NCBI GenBank assembly: GCA_019636845.1
Contig: JAHBWV010000001.1
Span: forward strand, 2,790,001 to 2,854,000
Direction: 5' to 3'
From: Phycisphaeraceae bacterium
GTDB lineage: Bacteria; Planctomycetota; Phycisphaerae; Phycisphaerales; UBA1924
DNA: 64,000 nt
This document shows positions 35,916 through 43,531 of the stretch, piece by piece. A program made the translations under genes and the position numbers. Positions within the stretch are counted from its first letter, which is position 1. Each line of letters begins with the position of its first letter. Below the pieces are notes generated by a model. That model was given only the letters and a program-made list of their open reading frames with translations. It did not search any database and was not told where the DNA came from.

Positions 35916-36157
35916 CCGACACACCGATCTATCCCGGCGGCCCGATTGAGCCCAACGACGGCGTGCCCGTGAGCGACGCCCGCACATTCTGCCCGACATG
36001 CGGCAGGCCCGACCGACCGGGTGCCGCCTGTCAGTGCGCTCAGCGCGTCCTCGTTCCCTCACCCACGATGAAGTCGGCGTTTGCCTCGATTCGCCTGGCT
36101 GCGATCCTCTACGCGGCATACGTCGTGATCATTCTCGGCCTTCAGGTTGCATACTGA
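35912..36157 (+). CDS. Zinc ribbon plus one membrane segment; possible 5' part of the CPBP protease
   Basis: 81 residues. The N-terminal tail is followed by CPTCG...CQC (about 27-42), a second zinc-ribbon-like cluster, and one membrane segment (about 55-80) that ends at the stop codon. ATG overlaps the upstream stop (ATGA). Stopping directly at the end of a membrane helix is odd. The next frame (-1) continues as the CPBP protease with no gap, so this is probably the N-terminal part of one protein, separated by a frameshift or by coupled reinitiation. Confidence 0.65.
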   Translation: MTDTPIYPGGPIEPNDGVPVSDARTFCPTCGRPDRPGAACQCAQRVLVPSPTMKSAFASIRLAAILYAAYVVIILGLQVAY

Positions 36158-36750
36158 TCGTCGGCGATGACGCGACACCCGTGTTCGAGGTTCGAGCCGC
36201 GTTGCTCACGGATGGTCTCTTCGCCATCGTGTCGCTCATCGCCCTCTGGTGTGTGCGTCGCGATGTCGGCCCAATGCTTCGCCCGCCACGCGAGCGTCGC
36301 TGGCTGGCGTATGGCGTGGGCCTTTCGCTTGTGACGTACATGCTGGCAACACTGCTGGCATCGGTATGGACAGCGATGTTCGGGCAGGACGATACCCATT
36401 ACTACACCGATGCTTTCATGGCCGCGGACCTCCCTATGGGCCTCGCGATCGCCCTCTGCTTCGTCAGTGTCGCGGTCTTTCCCGCGGTTTCGGAGGAGAT
36501 CGGGTTCCGAGGCGTGATCGCCTCTGCGCTCCGGCGGACGCTCGATCGCCGCGAAGCGACGCTCGTCACGGCGTTGCTCTTTGCGAGCATTCACATCAAC
36601 CCGTTCATGTTCGTGAATCTGTTCCTCATGGGGCTCGTGCTCGCGTTCCTTGTCGCGCGGTGCGGGTCGCTGCTGCCGGGGATTGCGCTCCATTTCTGTC
36701 ATAATGCGTTCTGCGTGCTGCACGAACTCGTGCCGGGGTTCCCTGGATGA
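36154..36750 (+). CDS. CPBP (CAAX-type) intramembrane metalloprotease, start unclear
   Basis: About 198 residues with six hydrophobic segments. CPBP motif 1 is EEIGFRGV (36495-36518), with the catalytic Glu pair and Arg. The motif 2 His is in FASIHINPFMF and the third motif in HFCHNAF. These enzymes process prenylated or other membrane proteins in several systems. No ATG fits: the frame opens with CTG (36154), which overlaps the preceding stop as CTGA, or with GTG at 36181. Either CTG initiation by coupling, a -1 frameshift, or a sequencing or real frameshift mutation must explain it. Its stop overlaps the next gene by ATGA. Confidence 0.75.
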   Translation: MIVGDDATPVFEVRAALLTDGLFAIVSLIALWCVRRDVGPMLRPPRERRWLAYGVGLSLVTYMLATLLASVWTAMFGQDDTHYYTDAFMAADLPMGLAIALCFVSVAVFPAVSEEIGFRGVIASALRRTLDRREATLVTALLFASIHINPFMFVNLFLMGLVLAFLVARCGSLLPGIALHFCHNAFCVLHELVPGFPG

Positions 36751-37241
36751 TCATCGAACATACATTCGTGACCACGCTGGATCCTGACGACGCCTTCGCG
36801 GGTGCCGATCAGTATCTGGGCCCGCTCGGCTTCGAGAGACCGATGGAAGGGATCGACACCTCTTCGCCCGATCATGGATTCCGCGAGTGGACCAGAGGCA
36901 AGGACAATCCAGCCAAGGCGAAGGTCCCCACACAGCTTCCCCAGCGCCTGCGCATGGACTTCGATCGCGGGCGTGTCACGATGGCCTACGCCGTGACCTT
37001 CACGCACCCGGCGAAAGCCGCGAAGCACCTCAAAGCCAGTGCACTTGCGTTGTGCGCCGGTGTGGAACAGTTGCTCACCGGAGCAAGGTCTTGCGACGAA
37101 CTGATCACCGAGGTGCGCGAGCTCGAGGAAGAGCTGGATCGGCGGGCACGAAAGTCCAAGACCGTCGCAGCGGTGCTCCTTGGAGCGTTCGTCGCCATCA
37201 TCGTCGGCGGCGTCATCATCGCCGTGCTCTCGCTGCCGTGA
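36747..37241 (+). CDS. Tail-anchored protein, unknown function
   Basis: A 164-residue protein, last of the zinc-ribbon operon. The soluble N-terminal part (about 1-100) is alpha/beta with RLRMDFDRGRVTMAYAVTF strands. A coiled helix (about 115-138, ITEVRELEEELDRRARKSK) leads to a single C-terminal membrane segment (about 140-160) and a short tail. This is a tail-anchored topology. ATG overlaps the CPBP stop. No family recognised. Confidence 0.7.
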   Translation: MIIEHTFVTTLDPDDAFAGADQYLGPLGFERPMEGIDTSSPDHGFREWTRGKDNPAKAKVPTQLPQRLRMDFDRGRVTMAYAVTFTHPAKAAKHLKASALALCAGVEQLLTGARSCDELITEVRELEEELDRRARKSKTVAAVLLGAFVAIIVGGVIIAVLSLP

Positions 37242-37382
37242 CTTTCTCGATCCCGCGCCGCCCGCATACCATCCAGACCCCGTGGCGGGGGCATGGCTTC
37301 CCTGCGCCATACGCGTGCCCCAAAGCACGATTTGACAGTCCTTTACGACATCACAACCCCAGGCCCTGGTCCTTCACCTCCC

Positions 37383-39302
37383 ATGAACATCCGCAACTTC
37401 TCCATCATCGCCCACATTGACCACGGCAAGTCCACCCTCGCCGACCGCCTGCTCCAGGCGACCAACGCCGTCTCCGCGCGCGAGGCACGCGAGCAGCTCT
37501 TGGACTCCATGGATCTCGAGCGCGAACGCGGCATCACCATCAAGGCCTCCGCCGTCACCGTCATGCACCGGCACAAGCCCGGCGCGACAAGCGACGAGCT
37601 CGAAACCGACTACGAGGCCCCCGTCGACGAGGCCGGCACGCACAAGACCAAGAACGCCGCCGACAAGGCCGATTCGCACGGCGATCTCTACATGCTCAAC
37701 TTCATCGACACGCCCGGCCACGTCGACTTCACCTATGAGGTCTCGCGGGCCCTGAAGGCCTGCGAGGGCGCGCTGCTGGTCGTCGACTCGACGCAGGGCG
37801 TGCAGGCCCAGACCGTCGTCAACGCCTATCTCGCGATCAACGAGAACCTCACGATCATCCCCGTCATCAACAAGATCGATCTCCCCTCCGCCCAGCCCGA
37901 CAAGGTCGCGCAGGAACTCGAGCAGGTTCTGGGCTTCCCCGCCGAAGAGTGCATCTACGTCTCGGCGAAGACCGGCCAGGGTTTGCCCGAACTCCTCGCC
38001 ACGATCTGCGACAAGCTCCCCGCGCCGAAGCCCAGCACGATGCCGCAGGCACGCGGGCTGATCTTCGACGCGGTCTACGACGACTACCGCGGCGTGATCG
38101 TCTACATCCGGATGTTCGACGGCTCCATCAAGGTCGGCGACAAGATCCGCATGATGGGGCTTGGCCGCACGTTCCAGATCACCGACCTCGGCAAGTACAC
38201 GCCGAAGCCCAATCGCGTTCCCTCGCTGTCGGCGGGCGAAACCGGCTACATGGTCGCCGCGATCCGCACGCTCGCCGATGTCCGTGTCGGCGATACCGTG
38301 ACGCTCGACTTGCACCCGGCGTCTGAGCCGCTCGAGGGGTACCAACCCCCCCGCCAGATGGTCTTCTGCGACTTCTACCCCGCGACCGACGAGGAGCAGC
38401 GAGGCAACTCCTTCGAGGAACTCCGCGAGGCCATCGAGAAACTCTCGCTCAACGACTCGGCGTTCACGTTTCAGGCCGTCCACTCCGAGGCCCTGGGCTT
38501 CGGCTTCCGCTGCGGCTTCCTCGGCCTCCTCCACATGGACATCGTGCAGGAGCGGCTGGAACGCGAGGGCGGCGTCCAGGTTGTCCAGACCGCGCCGACC
38601 GTCTCGTACCTCGTGACCACACGGGGGAAGGGCGGCGAGCTTGTGGAGCAGGAGATCCACAACCCGGCGGACCTGCCGGATGCGGGCGTGATCGAGGAGA
38701 TCAAGGAGCCGATCTGCCGCGTGGACCTGATCCTGCCCAAGGACAAGATCGGCGACATCATGAAGCTCTGCATGGAGCGGCGCGGCATCTACAAGTCGCA
38801 GACCTTCGTGTCGGATTCGCGCGAGATGCTGTCGTTCCACATCCCGCTGGCGGAGATCATCTACGACTTCTACGACAAGCTGAAGGGCATCACCAGCGGC
38901 TACGGCACGATGGACTATGAGATCATCGGCTACGAGCCCGACCGGCTGGTCAAGGTCGACATCCTCATCAACGGCGACCCCGTGCAGGCCCTCGCGCTCA
39001 TCACCCACAAGGACAAGTCCGAGCAGCGCGGCAGGCAGATCCTGTCAAAGCTCCGGGGGCAGATCCCCCGCCACCAGTTCGAGATCCCGCTCCAGGCCGC
39101 GATCGGCGGCAAGATCATCGCCCGCGAGACCATCAAGGCCTTCCGCAAGGATGTCACCGCCAAGTGCTACGGCGGCGACGTCAGCCGCAAGCGCAAGCTG
39201 CTCGAGAAGCAGAAGGAAGGCAAGAAGCGGATGAAGAACGTGGGCTCCGTGAACATCCCGCAGGAGGCGTTCATGGCCGTGCTGGATACGAGTGAGGATT
39301 GA
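37383..39302 (+). CDS. lepA: Elongation factor 4 (LepA), ribosome-associated GTPase
   Basis: A 639-residue translational GTPase that acts on ribosomes and promotes back-translocation or initiation fidelity. G1 AHIDHGKST (about 10-18), G3 DTPGHVDF (about 109-116), G4 NKID; the C-terminal LepA-specific domain is present (GDVSRKRKLLEKQKEGKKRMK). ATG 37383 starts MNIRNFSIIAHIDHGKST; the longer frame from 37293 is not supported. E. coli LepA is 599 residues. The excess is mainly an insertion of about 30 residues at about 65-98, between the switch I strand and G3, rich in acidic and lysine residues. The strand composition of the DNA changes near its 3' end. Confidence 0.95.
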   Translation: MNIRNFSIIAHIDHGKSTLADRLLQATNAVSAREAREQLLDSMDLERERGITIKASAVTVMHRHKPGATSDELETDYEAPVDEAGTHKTKNAADKADSHGDLYMLNFIDTPGHVDFTYEVSRALKACEGALLVVDSTQGVQAQTVVNAYLAINENLTIIPVINKIDLPSAQPDKVAQELEQVLGFPAEECIYVSAKTGQGLPELLATICDKLPAPKPSTMPQARGLIFDAVYDDYRGVIVYIRMFDGSIKVGDKIRMMGLGRTFQITDLGKYTPKPNRVPSLSAGETGYMVAAIRTLADVRVGDTVTLDLHPASEPLEGYQPPRQMVFCDFYPATDEEQRGNSFEELREAIEKLSLNDSAFTFQAVHSEALGFGFRCGFLGLLHMDIVQERLEREGGVQVVQTAPTVSYLVTTRGKGGELVEQEIHNPADLPDAGVIEEIKEPICRVDLILPKDKIGDIMKLCMERRGIYKSQTFVSDSREMLSFHIPLAEIIYDFYDKLKGITSGYGTMDYEIIGYEPDRLVKVDILINGDPVQALALITHKDKSEQRGRQILSKLRGQIPRHQFEIPLQAAIGGKIIARETIKAFRKDVTAKCYGGDVSRKRKLLEKQKEGKKRMKNVGSVNIPQEAFMAVLDTSED

Positions 39303-39321
39303 GAGCCGGAGCTATAGCGAC

Positions 39322-40278
39322 ATGATGACAGCGCAATCTCATGGGGTCGGAGGCAGGGGAAGGCTGTGGCGAGTAGCTTTCGATGTCTTCATACTGATTG
39401 TTTGCATTGGGTCCCTCGCGCGAATTGCATCGCGCACCGAATCGTGGGCGACCGTGCTTATTGCTCTCCTGTCCGGAATTGTAGCTTCAGCGACATTTGA
39501 CCTATTTCGTGAATTACTATATTTTCTACACGACTACCTTCTGCGAATACGCACGGCAAGATTCTTTGGTTCCGACATTATGCAGGGAGCATTTTCGATC
39601 GCAGTGCCGCGGTTTCCAGTTCAAGGATCGCTACTCGGTCAGTTTACAATGGATGCGGACGACGGAATCGGCGCGGCTCGCTTGGCATACGCAGTATCTC
39701 GCTTGAGCGGTCGCACGGTTGCGATCACCAGCGCCGACAAGATGGATACCACTTCCAATCAAAGCTGCATCTGTGTTGGCCTGAATACAAACCAGTTGAC
39801 TCGAATGATCCTCAGTGGCGGCGCCGGAGAGACAGTGAGTGTGTCTAGCGAAATGCCACACCAGGTGACACTCCGTAGGATCGAGACGTCTCCTTCGCAC
39901 GAAAAGTGGCCGTGGTTTCCGTGGAGAGTGCGCATTGTTCATAAGTCACGAAATAAGGAAACGAATGTCGCTCCGCAAATGAGTATCGAAGGCGGATACA
40001 CTCATGACATAGCGATCGTTGTTAGACACATACCTCTAGAATACTCTGGTCGCAGGCAGTTCATCTGCGCTGGCACAAGTTTTCATGGCACTTTTTCCGC
40101 GTGCATGTTCTTGGCAGACCGATGGCGAGAAATGAATGATCGGCTAGTTGACGATTATGGAGATATGTGGGTGAATACTCCGGGAACTGCATGCGCAGTA
40201 TTGCGAATGCATGTGGATGCGAGAGATGCGTCCAAGATTCTGCACATTAGTTGGATACCTCACAATCAACCTTCTTGA
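39322..40278 (+). CDS. AT-rich orphan membrane protein, unknown function
   Basis: A 318-residue protein from ATG 39322 (GGAG about 12 bases upstream); a GTG at 39292 overlaps the lepA end. Two membrane segments lie near the N-terminus (about 18-36 and 40-62). A cytoplasmic domain of about 240 residues follows, with a putative Rossmann-like strand CICVGLNTNQLTRMIL (about 145-160) and, near residue 245, a second block FICAGTSFHGTFSACMFLADRW. I do not recognise the family. Base composition is far lower in GC than its neighbours (22 GC in 60 bases at 39481-39540), suggesting recent transfer. The two-membrane-segment plus cytoplasmic domain layout resembles some lone signalling or defence effectors, which is speculation. 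Confidence 0.7.
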   Translation: MMTAQSHGVGGRGRLWRVAFDVFILIVCIGSLARIASRTESWATVLIALLSGIVASATFDLFRELLYFLHDYLLRIRTARFFGSDIMQGAFSIAVPRFPVQGSLLGQFTMDADDGIGAARLAYAVSRLSGRTVAITSADKMDTTSNQSCICVGLNTNQLTRMILSGGAGETVSVSSEMPHQVTLRRIETSPSHEKWPWFPWRVRIVHKSRNKETNVAPQMSIEGGYTHDIAIVVRHIPLEYSGRRQFICAGTSFHGTFSACMFLADRWREMNDRLVDDYGDMWVNTPGTACAVLRMHVDARDASKILHISWIPHNQPS

Positions 40279-40782
40279 GATCACTCGGCGCGTAAGTAGA
40301 TGCGACCGACCCGGCTTGAGAGCAATACCGACACCATCGGCGCTGCGGCAAGCTCGGTGCTCTTCAGCCCAACAGGGCTGGAAGCAGACAGTCGGGGGGT
40401 GAAGGGAGCGAAGCGAACGCGACCCCTGGAAAGCAGGCCGCACAGCAGCTTCCTTGGTGGAGCGGGGCAGACGCCCCCCCTCTCTCACTCCACGCTGCCT
40501 CTCTTCCCGAGCCCCGCTGGGGCTTGTGTGTCAGGCGACGCTGTCCACGGGTTCTATTCACTCGCTGCACGCTGGCGCGTGCCGGCTCGCTCACTCCACC
40601 CGCGGCTACAGACCCCGGCACCGCCGGTGCCCAGAAAGCGAAATCGGCGGGTGACGGATTCGCCCTAGCGCCGATCGGAGGCATCCTTCGTGGAGCGGGG
40701 CGCATCGTGCCTGATGCCGCCGGCTGTTGCGGTTGGTGCGCGCGAACACGACTCGGCGATCGACGCGGTATGCTGTCGGCGC
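40279..40782. other. Non-coding region with short repeats
   Basis: 504 bases with no convincing gene. Near the left end is an AGCCCAACAGGGCTGG stretch followed by CGGGGGGTGAAGGGAGCG, resembling planctomycete intergenic repeats. An 18-base sequence TCCTTGGTGGAGCGGGGC at 40451-40468 recurs with one change at 40684-40701. The right end carries the -10 for the next gene. Confidence 0.45.
40769..40774 (+). promoter_or_regulatory. Putative -10 box of the SbtA-like gene
   Basis: GGTATGCT with TATGCT at 40769-40774, eight bases before the ATG at 40783; no good -35. The message would be leaderless or nearly so. Confidence 0.4.
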
Positions 40783-41820
40783 ATGGACTTGTTCCTCGGC
40801 TTTGCGGATTCCACTCCGTCCGCGGCTCCCGCGTGGCTCACGATCAGCCCACCGGTTCTGTTTTTCTTCCTCGGTGCTGTCGCGACGCTCGCGGGCTCGA
40901 AGATCTCGATTCCCCGCGCCGTCACGAAGATGCTCTCGATCTATCTGCTGTGGGCGATCGGGTTCAAGGGCGGCGTCGAACTGGCGGCATCGGGGCTGAC
41001 CGCTGAGGGCGGGCGCGCCATCGGGCTTGCACTGGCACTGTCCCTTCTCACGCCGGTGCTGGCGTATGTGGTGTGTCGGCGACTCGTGGATTCGTCGAAC
41101 GCCGCGGCACTTGCGGCGTGCTACGGGTCTGTGAGCGTGGTCACCTTCCTGACGGCCTGCACGGTGCTTGATCAGCGCGGGACGGCGTACGGCGGGCACA
41201 TGGTCGCGGCGATGGCGCTGATGGAGGCCCCGGGGATCGTCATCGCGCTGTCGCTGCTGCGTTTCGACCGGCGCGGCTCGCACGCGGAGGGTGCCGCGCA
41301 CGCAGGTGCTGTCCGGCGTCGCGGGCACAGTGGATGGAGGACCGTGCTGCACGAGGCGCTGCTGAATGGGCCGGTGGTTGTGCTGCTCGGGAGTCTGGTC
41401 ATCGGCGTGGTCACGGGCGAGCGCGGGTATGGCGTGTTCAAGCCGCTGTGCACCGATGTCTTCCCCGGCGTGCTGGCGTTCTTCCTGCTCGACCTGGGCG
41501 TGCTCGCGGCGAGGCGGCTGCCGGCGATCCGGCGCACGCCGTTGGGTGTGCCGGTGTTCGCGATCGTGGCACCGGTGCTCTTTGCGGCTCTGGCGATCGT
41601 GTCTGCGAGGATGCTGGGTGTCTCGTCGGGTGATGCGGTGCTGCTGGCGGTCCTGGCGGCATCGGCCTCGTACATCGCGGCACCTGCCGCGCTGCGCCTG
41701 GCGGTGCCCGGGGCGAACCCCGGCATCTACGTGTCGATGTCCCTCGGCGTGACGTTCCCGTTCAACATTCTTGCGGGAATCCCGTTGTACTCGGCGGCGG
41801 TGGATGCTCTCTGGAAGTGA
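40783..41820 (+). CDS. SbtA-type sodium-dependent bicarbonate transporter
   Basis: A 345-residue polytopic membrane protein of the SbtA (DUF897) family, which imports bicarbonate with sodium in cyanobacteria. About ten membrane segments; the conserved tail ASYIAAPAALRLAVPGANPG followed by SLGVTFPFNILAG is diagnostic. A central hydrophilic loop (about 155-185, FDRRGSHAEGAAHAG region) splits two five-segment halves. ATG 40783 is chosen; the frame from 40690 adds non-membrane sequence upstream of the -10. No PII-like sbtB gene is adjacent. It uses CTG rather than CTC for leucine, unlike genes further left. Confidence 0.88.
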   Translation: MDLFLGFADSTPSAAPAWLTISPPVLFFFLGAVATLAGSKISIPRAVTKMLSIYLLWAIGFKGGVELAASGLTAEGGRAIGLALALSLLTPVLAYVVCRRLVDSSNAAALAACYGSVSVVTFLTACTVLDQRGTAYGGHMVAAMALMEAPGIVIALSLLRFDRRGSHAEGAAHAGAVRRRGHSGWRTVLHEALLNGPVVVLLGSLVIGVVTGERGYGVFKPLCTDVFPGVLAFFLLDLGVLAARRLPAIRRTPLGVPVFAIVAPVLFAALAIVSARMLGVSSGDAVLLAVLAASASYIAAPAALRLAVPGANPGIYVSMSLGVTFPFNILAGIPLYSAAVDALWK

Positions 41821-41933
41821 GATCGCGGGGACGATGTGCGGCGCACCGTTCGACCATCTCTTCGGGCTTGAAAGAGGCGCGGAGGCGAGCGTTGATGGAG
41901 ACGCTCACCCCTCGGCGGCACGAGGCGTGCGGC

Positions 41934-42131
41934 TCAGTGAGCGCGGCGGGGCGCTTTGGCGGAGGGGCCGCCTATGCCGCGGTTGAGGGACTTGTCGGTG
42001 GCGTGGTCGCGCGGGCCGCGGTTGTGAAGTGCATCGGCGGCCTTTGAGGCGTCGGTGGAGCCGGGGCCGGCGGCCTTCTCCTTGGGGATCGCGCGGACGT
42101 TTTTCTTGGCCTTCTTCTGTGGCTTTGACAT
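41934..42131 (-). CDS. Small basic protein, 65 residues
   Basis: Starts MSKPQKKAKKNVRAIPKEKA. Lys/Arg-rich throughout, with a Gly/Ser middle and the stretch NRGPRDHATDKSLNRGIGG. No hydrophobic segment. ATG at 42131 is preceded by GGGAG with about seven bases of spacing, which supports it as the real start of a longer antisense-looking frame (41934-42800). Probably disordered and nucleic-acid-binding, but function is unknown. It is divergent from the gene at 42351. Confidence 0.6.
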   Translation of the reverse strand: MSKPQKKAKKNVRAIPKEKAAGPGSTDASKAADALHNRGPRDHATDKSLNRGIGGPSAKAPRRAH

Positions 42132-42266
42132 GTGCGGGCTCCCGTGGGTGGATGGGTGCGCGAGCGATGGATCGTACGGGCGTGCGGGAAGGTGGAGCCG
42201 GCTCATGCCGAGTTGAGGTGCACGGGCGCGTCTGGGGGCATGGACAGGGCGAGGGGCAAGCCGCCC

Positions 42267-42293
42267 GAGAAGACAGAGTCGGGGGTGTTCGGG
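42267..42293 (+). repeat. 27-bp direct repeat, left copy
   Basis: GAGAAGACAGAGTCGGGGGT followed by GTTCGGG. One mismatch to the copy at 42836-42862. Confidence 0.7.
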
Positions 42294-42316
42294 CCATCCC
42301 CCATCTCGCGGGCGGG

Positions 42317-42344
42317 GTGCAGTGGCGCGGACTTTCGGTATTCT
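42317..42344 (+). promoter_or_regulatory. Putative leaderless promoter
   Basis: Weak -35 GTGCAG (42317-42322), 16 bases, TATTCT (42339-42344) within CGGTATTCT, then 6 bases to the ATG at 42351. Same geometry as the promoter at 30402. No ribosome site fits. Confidence 0.5.
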
Positions 42345-42350
42345 GATGTG

Positions 42351-42788
42351 ATGGGATACGAACTGCACATCACGCGCGCCGAGAGTTGGGTCGAAGCGGA
42401 ATCGAATCCGATCACGCTGGAGGAATGGCTCGCGTACATCAAGTCCGACTCTGAGCTTGAGATTGATGAAGTCGGCGAGGCGACCACGACCGACGGCGAA
42501 ACGGTCTACTGCGGCGATCCCGGTCTTGCGATCTGGACCGCTCACCCGGAAGACGGCGCCGATGGAGGCCGGGCGTGGATTTATCACAGCCAGGACTGCA
42601 TCGTGGTGAAGAATCCTGATCAGCAGTTCATTGCGAAGATGTGGCGGATTGCGCAGCACTTCCGGGCGCGGGTGTATGGAGACGAGGGCGAGGAATACGG
42701 AGCTGATGGCGAGCCGATCGGTGAGGGCGAGGGCTCGCGGGACCACGGCGTGAAAAGGCCGTGGTGGAAGCGGTTGCTGGGCGGGTGA
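42351..42788 (+). CDS. Hypothetical protein, 145 residues
   Basis: Unrecognised soluble acidic protein starting MGYELHITRAESWVE. It has an alpha/beta look with short strands (DGETVYCGDPGLAIWTAHP, GRAWIYHSQDCIVVKN) and a helix DQQFIAKMWRIAQHFRARVYGDEG, reminiscent of small immunity-type or SUKH-like domains, which is a guess. The C-terminus ends in a basic GVKRPWWKRLLGG. ATG 42351 lies directly after a -10 box, predicting a leaderless message; the longer frame from 42132 runs through the promoter and repeat. Flanked by a 27-bp direct repeat. Confidence 0.65.
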   Translation: MGYELHITRAESWVEAESNPITLEEWLAYIKSDSELEIDEVGEATTTDGETVYCGDPGLAIWTAHPEDGADGGRAWIYHSQDCIVVKNPDQQFIAKMWRIAQHFRARVYGDEGEEYGADGEPIGEGEGSRDHGVKRPWWKRLLGG

Positions 42789-42832
42789 GGGATGTGACAC
42801 GAGCCGGGTGCGGAGAAGAAGGGGCTAGAAGG

Positions 42833-43324
42833 TCAGAGAAGACAGAGTCGGGGGCGTTCGGGGCCGCTGAGCGTTCGCGATCGCGTCGAGGCGATCGCGA
42901 GGGGAAGGAATGGAAGGACGCCCGGCGAGCCCGGCGAGTGAATCGCCGGGCGGCGGAGAGAAGAGAGATACGGGGCCTTCGGCCCGCCCCACTCAGGATG
43001 CGCCCTGCGGGCGGGCTTTCCACGGGCTGGCTTGTCCTTGTCCGTGTGGGGGGCGGGACTGTGCTGCGCCCGTGGCAACATTCCGTTCGCCCTCGCGGGC
43101 GAAGAGGGCAGGGGCGAAGGAGAAGGGGGCGGCGGGTTATGTGGGCGGTGGACGGGATTGGGTGGTCGAGGTGTGCCGCAGGTGGGGCAGCGTGGCGGCT
43201 TATGCGATTCCGCGGCGGCTCGTGTGGCGCGGGCGACGGCGGCATCGATCGAATGGCCGTCGTTGAAGATGGCGAAGGCGCGATCGGGGTCGAAGGGCTC
43301 GGGCCTCTTTGGCTTGGTGGACAT
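42833..43324 (-). CDS. Possible small protein with CxxC, uncertain
   Basis: A 163-residue frame whose first 60 residues look genuine: MSTKPKRPEPFDPDRAFAIF, then HSIDAAVARATRAAAESHK and RCPTCGTPRPP, which may be half a zinc ribbon. The remainder is Pro/Ser/Arg-rich and its end is a translation of the 27-bp repeat, so the real protein may be shorter or the C-terminus may be repeat-derived. No clear ribosome site. Accessory region; could be spurious. Confidence 0.35.
   Translation of the reverse strand: MSTKPKRPEPFDPDRAFAIFNDGHSIDAAVARATRAAAESHKPPRCPTCGTPRPPNPVHRPHNPPPPSPSPLPSSPARANGMLPRAQHSPAPHTDKDKPARGKPARRAHPEWGGPKAPYLSSLRRPAIHSPGSPGVLPFLPLAIASTRSRTLSGPERPRLCLL
42836..42862 (+). repeat. 27-bp direct repeat, right copy
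   Basis: GAGAAGACAGAGTCGGGGGC followed by GTTCGGG, 48 bases after the stop of the gene at 42351. Confidence 0.7.
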
Positions 43325-43531
43325 GCGGGATTGTTGGGGCGATCAGGGCGAGGTGGAGAGAAGAGCACCGAACTTGCCGCGGAGCCGGCAACTTCGGTGG
43401 CACGTCCGTCCGTGGGTTTGGCACGAGCGACGGCAGGAGGCCAGGGCCGACGGCCGACCTGCCAACTGAGGTGGTCGTTACACTACATAGCGGTACCGCG
43501 AAGTCGACGTATCGCCCACGGAGCAAGAGCT

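Noticed and set aside
38600..40300. Replication origin suggested by a composition switch and AT-rich DNA
   Set aside because: No DnaA box cluster, no dnaA, dnaN or parAB genes, and the skew reverts near 53-55 kb.
40300..40668. A 122-residue frame in the gap before the SbtA gene
   Set aside because: Low-complexity translation of repeat DNA, no ribosome site and no fold-like pattern.
41934..42800. A 288-residue minus-strand frame
   Set aside because: Only its last 65 residues have a proper start and ribosome site; the upstream part is antisense to the gene at 42351.
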